Assembly: GCF_038096175.1 (NCBI RefSeq)
Contig: NZ_CP151099.1
Span: 7,232,001-7,296,000 of the forward strand
Length of the DNA stretch: 64,000 nt
Direction: 5' to 3'
From: Nostoc sp. UHCC 0302
Lineage (GTDB): Bacteria; Cyanobacteriota; Cyanobacteriia; Cyanobacteriales; Nostocaceae
This document shows, one piece after another, positions 45,430-56,258 of the stretch. The first letter of the stretch is position 1, and the number at the start of each line of letters is the position of its first letter. The notes below the pieces were generated by a model. The model saw only the letters and a list, made by a program, of their open reading frames with translations, was not told the origin of the DNA and did not search any database. The position numbers and the translations under genes are program-made.

Positions 45430-46350
45430 ATGCTGCCAGTCATCTATTCCGACGAGTTTCTGGATCATAATACAGGAAAATACCATCCAGAAAACCCAGG
45501 ACGCTTAACAGCGATCGCCAACGCCCTAAAAGCAGCTACATTTGCAGATAAAATTGCATGGCGATCGCCTACACCAGCACTCGAACAGCCATCGCTGATG
45601 CCTGTGTTACTTAAAGCTCATAGCGCAGCATACATTAAGAAAGTTGGCGCAATTGCCTACGCTGGCGGCAGTTATTTAGATGGAGATACGCCTGTTTCCC
45701 CGCGCAGTTATGATGTGGCATTGTTAGCAGTCAGCGCTTGGTTGGATGGAGTTGAAACTGTGCTAGCAACTGCAAATCCGGCTTTTGTGTTAGCACGTCC
45801 ACCAGGACACCATGCTGAAAGTGATGCGGGGATGGGCTTTTGTTTATTTTCTAATGCAGCGATCGCAGCTTTATTTGCCCTCGAACAACCCGGAATTAAC
45901 CGCGTAGCTATCCTAGATTGGGATGTGCATCATGGTAATGGTACTCAGGCGATCGTAGAAACTCAAGCGAAAATTGCTTATTGTTCTCTACACCAATATC
46001 CCTGCTACCCCGGTACTGGTAGAGCAACAGAACGTGGGTTTCATGATAATGTGTTAAATTTGCCTGTACCTCCTGGCAGCGATATTACAGTGTACCAGCC
46101 GCTGTTTGAAAAGAAGGTACTACCGTTTTTAGAAAAATTTCAACCTGATTTGCTGATTGTAAGTGCTGGTTACGATGGTAATGCAGCAGATCCTTTGGCA
46201 AGTATTAATTTGCAACCAGAAGATTATGGTTTGTTTACAGATTATTGTCTGGCGCTAACTCGTAAAATTCTGTTTGGCTTAGAAGGCGGCTACGATTTTG
46301 ATACACTCTCTCAATCCGTTTTAGCCACGATTGAGCGTTGTTTAATCTAA
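45430..46350 (+). CDS. Histone deacetylase superfamily protein
   Basis: 306 residues, full length for the bacterial HDAC/AcuC/APAH family: YHPENPGRL start, catalytic His pair RPPGHHAES, zinc ligands in DWDVHHGNGTQ (Asp-x-His) and SAGYDGNAADPL, and GGYDFDTLSQ. Likely removes acetyl or related groups from lysines, polyamines or other amines; substrate unknown. Single gene with no linked acetyltransferase. GTG or ATG alternatives are not obvious; ATG 45430 is used. Confidence 0.9.
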   Translation: MLPVIYSDEFLDHNTGKYHPENPGRLTAIANALKAATFADKIAWRSPTPALEQPSLMPVLLKAHSAAYIKKVGAIAYAGGSYLDGDTPVSPRSYDVALLAVSAWLDGVETVLATANPAFVLARPPGHHAESDAGMGFCLFSNAAIAALFALEQPGINRVAILDWDVHHGNGTQAIVETQAKIAYCSLHQYPCYPGTGRATERGFHDNVLNLPVPPGSDITVYQPLFEKKVLPFLEKFQPDLLIVSAGYDGNAADPLASINLQPEDYGLFTDYCLALTRKILFGLEGGYDFDTLSQSVLATIERCLI

Positions 46351-46815
46351 AAACTTTTTTCTAAGTGTAACCTCGGAATTTTTACTAGAGTGACTTTCGT
46401 ATATGCATTGAGATAGATGCATACAACTAGCAATTTTCTAAGTAAATTTTCTCAAAACATCTTCTTTATTTTTCATTTTAATAGGCTCCAAGAATAAGCA
46501 ATTTATCTATATTTACTACACTAATAGTCCCACAATCTTTGTTACTGCAATTTGTAGCTGAATTTACCAGCTTAATAACCATTTTTATGTAAGTTTAAGG
46601 AGGCGCAATTTTTGCGCTACTTCTGCCTTAGTAATTTCTTTTACCAAAGAACGGTTAAGTTCATCAAATCTTCAGCAAGAAAAAGTTTGAACGGTGTTCT
46701 GAAACAGCTAAAGTTTTGTTAAGATGCAATTGCTAGCACTTTCTGAGCGAAATTCACCTATCAAGGTGTGGAGAAATAAAAAGTACTAGCAGCACAAAGC
46801 TCAAAAGGTGAAATG

Positions 46816-46953
46816 ATGACCACCTATATCTTCTTCGACGATGCCCTGCGGATGCTTGCCAACGCTTTTTTGATATCAGCAGTACTGTTAATAGCAGGTT
46901 CTGGTATAGGTTTGGCAGTAATTGAAACTATAGAAAAGACAGGAGAACGCTAA
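46816..46953 (+). CDS. 45-residue membrane peptide
   Basis: Double ATG at 46813/46816 after AAAAGGTG; the second gives a 45-residue peptide MTTYIFFDDALRMLANAF..., with one hydrophobic helix (FLISAVLLIAGSGIGLAVI) and a charged tail ETIEKTGER. The good ribosome site and N-out/C-in style charge pattern support a real gene. I do not recognise it as any photosystem, NDH or cytochrome b6f small subunit. It lies 180 nt before the TerB gene. Confidence 0.6.
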   Translation: MTTYIFFDDALRMLANAFLISAVLLIAGSGIGLAVIETIEKTGER

Positions 46954-47134
46954 GTTCAAACATGGCAATGTACTTCTTGCTGCCAACCATTGGGTACAAG
47001 TGTTCGCCATAAAGAAATCCTGGGAACACTAATACTATGAAAGTCTCGCAGCGTTACAGTCTTACCTGGAAGTTTTGAAAAACGCAGGTAACTGTACCGC
47101 TATTGAGACCACAACTGAGGAGCTACTAAATAAA

Positions 47135-47581
47135 ATGGGTCTATTTGACGCTGTGTTGGGTACGGAAAACCAAACCCAAACGAAACTAAGTCCAGCGGAA
47201 GCTTTTGCTGCCATAATTTTGGCTGTGACAGCTTCAGACGGTTATCTTTCTGAGGAGCAAGCAAATTATATCACGTTTGAACTATCTCGGATGAAGCTCT
47301 TTAAAAGTTATCCCAAAGAGACAATGAACAGGCTTTTTGAAAAAATCCTGAACTTTCTCCGCGCGGATGATTTAAATAGGTTATTTAATGCAGCTAAGGA
47401 ATCTCTATCTCAAGACTTGCGGGAAGCAGTTTTTGCAGTCACTACTGATTTAGTCTTAGCTGAAGATATAGTAACTGAAGAAGAAAAAAGCTTCTTAAAT
47501 GATTTATATCAAGCTTTAGATGTTTCTAGTGAAATAGCAATACAAATTATGCAAGTAATCTTGATTAAACATCGGGGATAA
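47135..47581 (+). CDS. TerB-like (tellurite resistance B) domain protein
   Basis: 148 residues from ATG 47135 (MGLFDAVLG); an upstream TTG (47075) would add 20 unconvincing residues. TerB-type helical bundle: SPAEAFAAIILAVTASDGYLS, LNRLFNAAKESLSQDLREAVFAVTTDL and EEEKSFLNDLYQALD. TerB domains bind metals through acidic residues and occur in stress and membrane-associated complexes; here no ter partners are seen. An intrinsic terminator follows. Confidence 0.75.
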   Translation: MGLFDAVLGTENQTQTKLSPAEAFAAIILAVTASDGYLSEEQANYITFELSRMKLFKSYPKETMNRLFEKILNFLRADDLNRLFNAAKESLSQDLREAVFAVTTDLVLAEDIVTEEEKSFLNDLYQALDVSSEIAIQIMQVILIKHRG

Positions 47582-47675
47582 GGTTAATTAAAGGATAATA
47601 CATAAAAACTTTTATCCATTGCCTATATTCGGTGAAATTATATAAATAGCTGCTAAACAAGATGATAAGCAAAGT

Positions 47676-47704
47676 GTGCCAAAGGAGTTAAGCTTCTTTG
47701 GCAC
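47676..47704 (+). terminator. Intrinsic terminator after the TerB-like gene
   Basis: GTGCCAAAGGAG (47676-47687) pairs with CTTCTTTGGCAC (47693-47704), one G-U, loop TTAAG, followed by TGCTTTTAG. Confidence 0.75.
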
Positions 47705-47715
47705 TGCTTTTAGTA

Positions 47716-47760
47716 TTGGGGATTGGGTGCTGGGGATTGGGGACTGGGGACTGGGGATTG
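47716..47760. repeat. STRR: GGGGATT / GGGGACT heptamers
   Basis: About six imperfect heptamers, the GGGGATT unit shared with 21611-21640, in the gap before murF. Confidence 0.8.
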
Positions 47761-47954
47761 TTCCCTAAGCTTTGCTATCCTCAGTTCCTATTTATAAGAC
47801 AGTCAATCACAGGAGAAATCCGCTATCAGCATGAAAATATCTCTTGCAATGCCCCATCCCCCATTTCCTAAGAAGATTGTAATATTGATACCAAAATATG
47901 ATATATTCTGACTTCTGATTTTTCCCCTAAAATTACCTGTTACAACTTTGACTT

Positions 47955-49310
47955 ATGCCTGTGTCTGCCACTTTAAATCAACTCGTTGAAGTTCTTTTGT
48001 CCCAGCCTGTAAACTTATCTGAAGTTGCTTTAGCACAAGTGAGCAACGGCATACAGACAGATACCCGAATGATCAAGGCGGGTGAAGTGTTTGTGGCTTT
48101 ACGAGGCGAAAAGTTTGATGGACATAATTTTGTACCAACAGCGATCGCTAAGGGAGCGCTGGCAGCTATTGTAGATTTTGAATACGACAATCCTGGATTT
48201 CCTGTATTGCAGGTCAAAGATACTCTCCAGGCATATCAGAAAATCGCTAGATGGTGGCGCGATCGCTTTGATATTCCAGTTATTGGGGTGACGGGTTCTG
48301 TCGGCAAAACTACAACTAAGGAACTAATTGCCGCAGTTTTGGCAACCAGAGGAAAAGTTCATAAAACTTATGGCAATTACAACAACGAAATCGGTGTTCC
48401 AAAAACTCTCCTAGAACTTGGTGCAGAACATGATTACGCCGTGATTGAAATGGCGATGCGGGGTAGAGGACAAATTGCTGAATTGACGCAAATAGCGCAT
48501 CCGACGATAGGAGTGATTACCAATGTGGGAACAGCGCATATTGAGTTACTGGGTTCAGAAGAAGCGATCGCCCAAGCAAAATGTGAGTTACTGGCAGAAA
48601 TGCCTGCTGATAGTGTGGCAATTCTCAACCACGACAATCCTCTATTAATGGCCACGGCGGCGAAAGTGTGGCACGGAGAAGTTGTGACTTACGGCTTTTC
48701 TGACGGCGATATCCAAGGACGGCTGATTGATAACGATACAGTAGAAATCGCCGGAATCCAACTGCCTCTGCCGTTGCCTGGACGTCACAATGCGAGTAAT
48801 TTCTTAGCAGCTTTGGCGGTGGCAAAGGTATTAGGAATTGATTGGTCATCCTTAAAAGCAGGCTTGGTGTTGGATATGCCCACAGGGCGATCGCAACGGT
48901 TTACCTTGCCCAATGATGTATTAATATTAGATGAGACTTACAATGCTGCACCAGAAGCTATGCTCGCAGCCTTACAGTTATTGGCAGACACACCCGGAAA
49001 ACGCAAGATTGCCGTTTTGGGTGCAATGAAAGAATTAGGAGAGCGATCGCAGCAGTTACACCAGCGAGTGGGAGAAACAGTGCGAAAGTTAAATTTAGAC
49101 GGTTTATTAGTTTTGGTAGATGGACAAGATGCCGAAGCGATTGTCAATAGTGCTGAAGGTATTCCATCTGAGTGCTTTGCAACTCATGCCGATTTGGTGG
49201 CTAAGTTAAAGACATTTATGCAAGAAGGCGATCGCTTACTATTTAAAGCTGCCCATTCAGTAGGGCTAGATCGGGTAGTTAATCAGTTGCGTGCGGAATT
49301 CCCTGGTTGA
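47955..49310 (+). CDS. murF: UDP-N-acetylmuramoyl-tripeptide--D-alanyl-D-alanine ligase
   Basis: Adds D-Ala-D-Ala to the UDP-MurNAc-tripeptide in cell-wall synthesis. 451 residues: Mur N-terminal domain (IQTDTRMIKAGEVFVALRG), ATP-binding loop GVTGSVGKTTTKE (~111), central motif GNYNNEIGVPKTLLEL, VITNVGTAHIELLGS and the C-terminal DETYNAAPEAMLAALQLL. All ligase motifs are intact. Monocistronic here with no mur neighbours. Confidence 0.95.
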   Translation: MPVSATLNQLVEVLLSQPVNLSEVALAQVSNGIQTDTRMIKAGEVFVALRGEKFDGHNFVPTAIAKGALAAIVDFEYDNPGFPVLQVKDTLQAYQKIARWWRDRFDIPVIGVTGSVGKTTTKELIAAVLATRGKVHKTYGNYNNEIGVPKTLLELGAEHDYAVIEMAMRGRGQIAELTQIAHPTIGVITNVGTAHIELLGSEEAIAQAKCELLAEMPADSVAILNHDNPLLMATAAKVWHGEVVTYGFSDGDIQGRLIDNDTVEIAGIQLPLPLPGRHNASNFLAALAVAKVLGIDWSSLKAGLVLDMPTGRSQRFTLPNDVLILDETYNAAPEAMLAALQLLADTPGKRKIAVLGAMKELGERSQQLHQRVGETVRKLNLDGLLVLVDGQDAEAIVNSAEGIPSECFATHADLVAKLKTFMQEGDRLLFKAAHSVGLDRVVNQLRAEFPG

Positions 49311-49542
49311 ATTTGGTACTTGTATCAAGGTTTATACTAAGATTGAAGCTCACAAGCATTTCCTTTCATTAGCTGACAGCAGTATACGTGGTATAATCGC
49401 CGCTCAAATATTGTATTGCTCAAAATAGAAGATATAGTCTAAATTTGGTAAAAAGACACAACCTTCCCTATTTTGACTCTCCGTCCTTACTTAGCAATTT
49501 TGGGTTGGTTTAGTACCAGTAATAAATTAGGTTAATCAGCTA

Positions 49543-50031
49543 ATGAAAGCTATTTATAGTGATTTTCTGATTCGTAACTGGGAGGAGCGCGATCGCACAA
49601 GAGCCGCCCAAGTTATCAGTTATGTATTATCAGAATACGGTCTGGCTTGGGAACCCAACGGCGCTGACCGAGATGTGGTGCAAGTGGAAGAATATTACTT
49701 AGCAACCGGTGGCGAATTTTGGGTAATCGAACACCAAAACCAGTTGGTAGGTACTGGGGCATACTACCCCATCAAGCGTGGGGAAAAAGCCATAGAAATC
49801 CGTAAAATGTATCTTTTATCTAGTGTTAGGGGTTTAGGACTGGGGAAATATTTGTTACAACAGCTAGAAGCAGCGATCGCATCCCGTGGTTTTCAGCAAA
49901 TTTGGATTGAAACCGCCAGTGTTTTGGTGGAAGCAGTCAAGCTGTATGAAAATAACGGTTACAAGCCAGCAACTGGTGTAGAAACAGCACGTTGCGATCG
50001 TGTGTATGTCAAAATCCTCAATCAACCCTAA
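49543..50031 (+). CDS. GNAT family N-acetyltransferase
   Basis: 162 residues with the GNAT core: RKMYLLSSVRGLGLGKYLLQQ (acetyl-CoA loop R/Q-x-x-G-x-G/A as VRGLGLGK), then LYENNGYKPA. Substrate unknown. Stop and next ATG are back to back (comF at 50032), so they are probably cotranscribed. Confidence 0.85.
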   Translation: MKAIYSDFLIRNWEERDRTRAAQVISYVLSEYGLAWEPNGADRDVVQVEEYYLATGGEFWVIEHQNQLVGTGAYYPIKRGEKAIEIRKMYLLSSVRGLGLGKYLLQQLEAAIASRGFQQIWIETASVLVEAVKLYENNGYKPATGVETARCDRVYVKILNQP

Positions 50032-50709
50032 ATGCACACTTGGACTAAAAATCTTACAGGTTTACTTAATCTTTTTCTTCAATCTCATTGTCCTTTATGT
50101 CAACGTGCGACTTCACAAGAATTTTGTCAGCACTGCACCAGACAACTGCAAAATTGTCACCTGAAAAATCCTAGTTCGCTGTGGCAAAAGCCAATACCAG
50201 TATTTGGCTGGGGTATATATGGCGGCCCTCTCAAACGAGCGATCGCCGTGATGAAATACGAAAATCAACCCCAAATTGCTCGTCCTCTAGGTCAATGGTT
50301 AGGGGAAGCATGGTTATTAAATTTACCCAAGCACGAACAACAGCCTGTGGTAGTTCCCATACCTCTCCACGCCAGCAAGCAAAAGCAACGTAACTACAAT
50401 CAGGCTGCATTAATAGCACAAAGTTTCTGCGAGATAACTGGGCTAAAATTGAAACTAAATTGTTTAACAAGGGTGCGAGAAACTAAAGCGCAGTTTGGTT
50501 TATCAGTGTCAGACCGAGAAAAAAACTTAGCAGAAGCTTTTGCTGTTGAGCAAGAATTTCACCGTAGTTTCCCAAATGTTTCAGTCCTTCTGGTGGATGA
50601 TATTTACACCACTGGTGCTACTGCCAGATGTGCTGTACAGACACTTCGTCAGCGTGGAATTGTAGTCTTAGGGTTAGCAGCTGTGGCTACTGCCGTAAAA
50701 GGCAGATAA
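50032..50709 (+). CDS. ComF family phosphoribosyltransferase-like protein
   Basis: 225 residues. N-terminal zinc finger (CPLCQRATSQEFCQHC), then a type I phosphoribosyltransferase fold with PVVVPIPLHASKQKQRNYNQA and the PRPP-binding motif VLLVDDIYTTGATAR. ComF proteins take part in DNA uptake in competent bacteria, including naturally competent cyanobacteria; the enzyme activity is not defined. Directly follows the GNAT gene. Confidence 0.9.
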   Translation: MHTWTKNLTGLLNLFLQSHCPLCQRATSQEFCQHCTRQLQNCHLKNPSSLWQKPIPVFGWGIYGGPLKRAIAVMKYENQPQIARPLGQWLGEAWLLNLPKHEQQPVVVPIPLHASKQKQRNYNQAALIAQSFCEITGLKLKLNCLTRVRETKAQFGLSVSDREKNLAEAFAVEQEFHRSFPNVSVLLVDDIYTTGATARCAVQTLRQRGIVVLGLAAVATAVKGR

Positions 50710-50792
50710 GCAAAGAATTCATGGGCAAACTGTGCCTATAAATTTATAATTGACCAAATTCTCCTATTTTCATTAAATACTGCTTGAATTGT

Positions 50793-51251
50793 ATGAATAA
50801 AGCTTTTACGGCGGGTTTAAAGCAAGCGATTATCGTTCCTGCCACATTCTTGGCAATAGGTATAAGTACAACAACAGCTTTTGCTCAAAATAAGCTGTAT
50901 AGTCCAATCCCTCTAACTACTAGTAGTGCTGAACTTTCAGATACGCTCTCAGACAAAGATATTCCCACAGGCCAGGGCGGATTCGCCCGTGACTACACAG
51001 TAAAGTTGAACAAAGGCGATAATCTCGCGGTTGATTTATCATCTGACAACTTCGACAGCATCATCACATTACTAGCACCTGATGGCTCGACATTGGCAGA
51101 AAATGATGATGGCCCCGATGGCAGCAGCAATTCTCTACTGTTTACTCGCATTAATGAGACAGGAACCTACATAATTCGTGTCCGCTCTTTTGGCGAAACT
51201 GGGGTTGGGTCTTTTAAACTTAAAGTGACAAAGCTGCAACCGATTAAATAG
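50793..51251 (+). CDS. Secreted pre-peptidase (PPC) domain protein
   Basis: 152 residues from ATG 50793 (a TTG at 50784 is in frame). Signal peptide ~1-32 (ATFLAIGISTTTAFAQ). The mature part is one PPC beta-sandwich: RDYTVKLNKGDNLAVDLSSD, SIITLLAPDGSTLAENDDG, TGTYIIRVRSF. PPC domains usually accompany secreted proteases or act in binding; here it stands alone. Confidence 0.82.
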   Translation: MNKAFTAGLKQAIIVPATFLAIGISTTTAFAQNKLYSPIPLTTSSAELSDTLSDKDIPTGQGGFARDYTVKLNKGDNLAVDLSSDNFDSIITLLAPDGSTLAENDDGPDGSSNSLLFTRINETGTYIIRVRSFGETGVGSFKLKVTKLQPIK

Positions 51252-51342
51252 AGTGCTGGGTCAAGGGTCAAGAATCATTGCTCAGTATTTATTCCCCTTG
51301 TCCCCCTGCTCCCTGCTCCCCACTCCCTACTCTCCTCATCTC

Positions 51343-52116
51343 TTAAAAAGTGGTCAGCACGCACAGAAATAAGGCTTCAGTCCACTCAACGACTGCACCG
51401 TATGTATCTCCAGTGTGTCCACCTAATTTGTGATTGAACCATGCACTAGTTAAAGTGGCGATCGCACTCCCAGCAAAAATTGTACCCAACGTAAAAAATA
51501 GGCGTTTTTTATCTATTAGCAAAAATAAGCCACTCAAAGCGATCAGCAACAGCAATCCTGGTAACAAATCCTTGTAAGAACGAATGGCTTGTTTATGAAA
51601 TGCGCCTTTACCAGTGGGTTTGAGGTAAGGATATCGAGCGATCGCTAATTGTTGTCCCCAGCGTCCCCAGCCGCAAGCAGCCATCAACACTAGCCAACGA
51701 TTTTCCCCAATATCAACTAAAGCTGTTGTTTTTAAGAGTAATATGGCGATCGCTGCCATTGCCCCAAACGCACCGGTAGCACTATCTGCCATCACCTCTA
51801 GTCGTCGTTTTGGATCACCCACTGCTAATCCATCAGCAGTATCCATTGCCCCATCTAAATGCAAACCTCCAGTAATCTTAATCCAAACACCTACTACTAA
51901 AGCGCTACGAGTTAGCACTGGCATACCCAGGTAAGTCACCCCTGCATCCAATAACCCTAAAATTCCCCCAATTATCAATCCTACAAGCACAGCAAGACGT
52001 GCCACCCCTTGAAAATCTAACCCATTCAAATATGGTAACGGAAAACTTGTGTAAAATATTATACTAGATGCCAGCTTTAACAGCAGCCTTTTCCACCACT
52101 GTTGCTGATTTGCCAT
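51343..52116 (-). CDS. cobS: Adenosylcobinamide-GDP ribazoletransferase (cobalamin synthase)
   Basis: Joins adenosylcobinamide-GDP with alpha-ribazole in the last steps of B12 (here probably pseudocobalamin) synthesis. 257 residues, polytopic. Motifs: [37 protein letters not shown] (metal-binding Asp cluster), [10 protein letters not shown], and GHTGDTYGA near the C-terminus. No other cob genes nearby and no riboswitch recognised upstream. Confidence 0.93.
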   Translation of the reverse strand: MANQQQWWKRLLLKLASSIIFYTSFPLPYLNGLDFQGVARLAVLVGLIIGGILGLLDAGVTYLGMPVLTRSALVVGVWIKITGGLHLDGAMDTADGLAVGDPKRRLEVMADSATGAFGAMAAIAILLLKTTALVDIGENRWLVLMAACGWGRWGQQLAIARYPYLKPTGKGAFHKQAIRSYKDLLPGLLLLIALSGLFLLIDKKRLFFTLGTIFAGSAIATLTSAWFNHKLGGHTGDTYGAVVEWTEALFLCVLTTF

Positions 52117-52464
52117 ATGAGTTATATTGACTGTTAAGTAATGACTGAATTAAGCTTAGAATCCTCATACAATAAGTACAAGCAGATTTTAAAGCTTTAA
52201 ATAAGATTTATTTGTATGAGATATTCTTTTGAAGAATTTGTTATGCTAGTCTCAGTAAAACTTAAAAGCTAAAGTAGTTATTTTTACATAAGCGCAGAAA
52301 GCTCAAAAAGCAACTACTTTATCGGGGATATTGTTTATTTTGTATTCTTCATCTAAAAACTTAATTCAGATTATTAGACGATTGCCCTACAAAATTGATA
52401 TTTTTTTAATGTAGGGAGTCAACGAGCTGTTCAATTGACTGTTTAGCTAGGTTGTCGCTCTCCT
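52117..52464. other. 348-bp gap, no feature recognised
   Basis: AT-rich divergent spacer between cobS and the next gene; must contain promoters for both. Nothing else seen. Confidence 0.45.
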
Positions 52465-52485
52465 TTGCTCAATTGCTATTTCCTT

Positions 52486-52938
52486 ATGAGTCACCATCTA
52501 CCCGACATTAGGATACCAGCTCCGTGCATTGTTAACACGGGCATCATTGTAAATAAGCTCGACATACGGCGATTACTGGCTGATTTAGGTCGAGTCCACT
52601 ACATCTACACCCATGAAGAGAAGCTCCTGAGCGAGGGTGAGGGGGATGTGATGGAAGTTTTTGCTAATCCGCAAAGGTCTACCTTAATCGCTAACCATGC
52701 GCTTTATCTAAATGTTTGTAGTTTTGACTATCTTGAGCTCAAACAGTCCGCGGAACAAGAAACCTGTTTGGATCTGATGCAAGAAGGGATGTGTTTGCGG
52801 CTGATTCCCCGTTCTACCCCTCTACAAGAAAGACGGGAGCGGAGCTTGAATGTCAGTGCTATAGAAGCAATGATGGAGCAAGTACTTTCAGCCCGATGGG
52901 ATGCAGAAATTGACGACGACTGTTCTGATTCTTTCTAA
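52486..52938 (+). CDS. Unknown cyanobacterial-type protein (150 aa)
   Basis: 150 residues from ATG 52486 (a TTG at 52465 in frame adds 7). Soluble. Opening HHLPDIRIPAPCIVNTGII then LDIRRLLADLGRVHYIYTH, central EGDVMEVFANPQRSTLIANH, acidic C-terminus. It looks like a conserved protein rather than a chance ORF, but I cannot name a family. Not linked to tgt beyond position (283 nt before its start). Confidence 0.65.
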   Translation: MSHHLPDIRIPAPCIVNTGIIVNKLDIRRLLADLGRVHYIYTHEEKLLSEGEGDVMEVFANPQRSTLIANHALYLNVCSFDYLELKQSAEQETCLDLMQEGMCLRLIPRSTPLQERRERSLNVSAIEAMMEQVLSARWDAEIDDDCSDSF

Positions 52939-53160
52939 ATTGCCAGTACTACAGAATATACTCAAAAAGTTGGTAATAATTTGGTAGAGGCGCAAAACCT
53001 TGCGCCTCTATAATTCAATTGCCAGTTTTATACTTTTCCATAATTTAGCGAAATAGTCTGAATTTTGCCCTAAGACCATTTGGTTTTATGGTTATTAGTT
53101 ATGGATTTCTGAAACTATATTATTGGTTGGCGTTTCACCACCCAAAATCTGTTTTAGTAA

Positions 53161-54351
<1,191 letters not shown>

Positions 54352-54361
54352 GGGGAATAAC

Positions 54362-54413
54362 TTCTGACAAATGACCAATGACAAATGACCAATGATCAAT
54401 GACCAATAACCAA
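54362..54413. repeat. STRR: ATGACCA/ATGACAA heptamers
   Basis: About six imperfect heptamers directly after the tgt stop and before psbK. Confidence 0.8.
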
Positions 54414-54474
54414 ACCATGTTAAGATACATCTCAATTATGAAAGCTGTGTTGGATTAGTTGGATTTAAACAAAC

Positions 54475-54612
54475 ATGGAAGCAGCACTGTTATTAGCAAA
54501 ATTGCCTGAAGCTTACCAAATTTTTGACCCCTTGGTAGATGTTCTCCCTGTTATTCCCGTATTCTTCTTGTTACTTGCATTTGTCTGGCAAGCAGCAGTA
54601 GGGTTTAGGTAA
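54475..54612 (+). CDS. psbK: Photosystem II reaction center protein K
   Basis: 45-residue precursor, single membrane span. The mature form begins at Lys after a short leader ([20 protein letters not shown]), followed by [20 protein letters not shown] and AVGFR, all diagnostic of PsbK. It sits on the PSII periphery beside CP43 and stabilises it. Small gene followed at once by an intrinsic terminator, so monocistronic. Confidence 0.95.
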
Positions 54613-54634
54613 GCTAATCTATTTATCAATTTCC

Positions 54635-54656
54635 AGGACAGGTCTATACCTGTCCT
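54635..54656 (+). terminator. Intrinsic terminator of psbK
   Basis: AGGACAGGT (54635-54643) pairs with ACCTGTCCT (54648-54656), loop CTAT, followed by ATTTTTTTTG. Confidence 0.92.
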
Positions 54657-54796
54657 ATTTTTTTGTGTCATCATGTTTAGTAAAATTAATAATTTTTAAT
54701 ATTATGTAATTAATTATTATAATAAACGAGATGTGAATCAAGCTATATCAATACCAAGCATTAAAAGCCTAGCTTACAGTCAACGAGGAATTAGCT

Positions 54797-55093
54797 ATGG
54801 GTAATATCAAATTTGTGAAAGAGAATAAAGAAGTAGTAGCTGCGGATGGCGCCAATCTCCGCCTGAAGGCGATAGAAAATGGCATTGATATATATACATT
54901 CATTGCCAAGATGACGAATTGTGGTGGCTACGGTCAGTGTGGCACTTGCGTTGTCGAGATAGTTGAAGGACTAGAAAATCTTTCTCCTCGCACAGACGTA
55001 GAAAATCGGAAATTCAAAAAAAAGCCTGAAAATTACCGCTTAGCTTGTCAGACTTTAGTTAATGGCCCAGTCAGTGTAGTCACGAAACCTTAA
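54797..55093 (+). CDS. 2Fe-2S ferredoxin
   Basis: 98 residues, normal size. Cluster ligands in [11 protein letters not shown] plus a fourth Cys in [11 protein letters not shown]. The spacing (CX5CX2C...C) with the [12 protein letters not shown] segment differs from photosynthetic PetF (CX4CX2C) and is closer to adrenodoxin-like or cyanobacterial FdxH-unrelated bacterial ferredoxins. Electron partner unknown. It lies between psbK and psbM; the grouping with PSII genes is suggestive, not proof of a photosystem role. Confidence 0.88.
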   Translation: MGNIKFVKENKEVVAADGANLRLKAIENGIDIYTFIAKMTNCGGYGQCGTCVVEIVEGLENLSPRTDVENRKFKKKPENYRLACQTLVNGPVSVVTKP

Positions 55094-55209
55094 ATTTGTA
55101 GAATCATCTGTAGTTAGCATTTGCGGAAGTAGAAAATTTGGGCTAACTCTGTCATTGATGATGCTATTCTAAAGTTGTTGACTGGAAATTTAAGAGAGGC
55201 TTTCTTGCC

Positions 55210-55326
55210 ATGCAAGTTAATGACCTAGGGTTCATTGCGAGCATTTTGTTCGTACTAGTTCCCGCTGTGTTTTTACTAATTCTTTACATCCAAACAGCTA
55301 GCCGCGAAGGCGGAAAAGATAGTTAA
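55210..55326 (+). CDS. psbM: Photosystem II reaction center protein M
   Basis: 38-residue single-span protein: [20 protein letters not shown], then [18 protein letters not shown]. PsbM lies at the PSII dimer interface. The sequence is near-identical to other cyanobacterial PsbM as remembered. A terminator follows 22 nt later. Confidence 0.97.
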   Translation: MQVNDLGFIASILFVLVPAVFLLILYIQTASREGGKDS

Positions 55327-55347
55327 TAGTTTGTGGATAACATGAAT

Positions 55348-55374
55348 AACCCCTACGCCAGTGGTGCAGGGGTT
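55348..55374 (+). terminator. Intrinsic terminator of psbM
   Basis: AACCCCT (55348-55354) pairs with AGGGGTT (55368-55374), inner GCCA/TGGT pairing possible, then TTTATTT. Confidence 0.85.
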
Positions 55375-55406
55375 TTTATTTATCAACCGCTAAATCTATT
55401 TTGAGC

Positions 55407-56258
55407 TTAATCGATAGTTCGCGCCAGCAACACTGGACATGAGGCATTCACTCGAACATAGTCAGATAAGGAAGAGCCTACAAGCCTGTCTATATCAACA
55501 AAACTTTTAGCGATCGATGGACGGCGATCTGGAGAACCGAGCAATAATAAGTCTATATTCAACTCCTCTGCCAACCGACAAATCTCTTCGCCAGGTTTGC
55601 CACTACTGCTAAAACAACGAGCTTGGATACCTTGTTTTTCAGCTTCTGAAACTGCGGCTGCCAAAACTGGATTTTTGTCTCGGTTAACCTCTGTTATTTC
55701 CGAGGTTTTGCCGCCCAAATCTGTAGTAACATTAGCTAAAATTAACTGGCCGCCTTGAATACCTCGCAGCAAGAACAAGGCCAAGTTCAAGCAGTTTTTT
55801 GCTGCATCAGAGTTGTCCATTGCCACCATAACGCGCTTGATTTTTTTGACATAAATGTCATCTTTTACCAGCAACATGGGGCGAGAAGATAATTGGAAAA
55901 CATATTGACTGACTGAGTTTGATAAAATCGATTGCAGTCGCTTAAGTCCCCGTGAACCCATAATAATCAAGTCAGCGTCGATTTCATCTGCCACTTGGCA
56001 AACTACATCTTTAGGATCTCCTTGACGCAAAATTGAAGAAACTTGGCTAGGATCTAAGTTCAAAGTCTGAATAGCATTAGCCAGAATCTTACCACCTTCC
56101 TGCCACTTAGCTGTCATTGCATTAGCGGTTGTTTGCCCAGAAACAACGTGTAAAACTGTAACTTTTGCAGATTGGATTGAAGGCACTTCTTTTAGCGTTT
56201 TGAGCATTTCTTCCGCGTGTCCTAATCCAGAGACAGCCAGCAAAATTTTTTCTATCAT
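55407..56258 (-). CDS. Tandem universal stress protein
   Basis: 283 residues, two UspA domains (~1-140 and ~141-280). Domain 1 has the ATP-binding pattern G-x2-G-x9-G-S/T as GSRGLKRLQSILSNSVS; domain 2 is degenerate at this site (GSPDRRPSIAKSFVDIDRLVGS). Cytoplasmic stress-linked role; no partner. A good ATG at 56258. Confidence 0.9.
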   Translation of the reverse strand: MIEKILLAVSGLGHAEEMLKTLKEVPSIQSAKVTVLHVVSGQTTANAMTAKWQEGGKILANAIQTLNLDPSQVSSILRQGDPKDVVCQVADEIDADLIIMGSRGLKRLQSILSNSVSQYVFQLSSRPMLLVKDDIYVKKIKRVMVAMDNSDAAKNCLNLALFLLRGIQGGQLILANVTTDLGGKTSEITEVNRDKNPVLAAAVSEAEKQGIQARCFSSSGKPGEEICRLAEELNIDLLLLGSPDRRPSIAKSFVDIDRLVGSSLSDYVRVNASCPVLLARTID

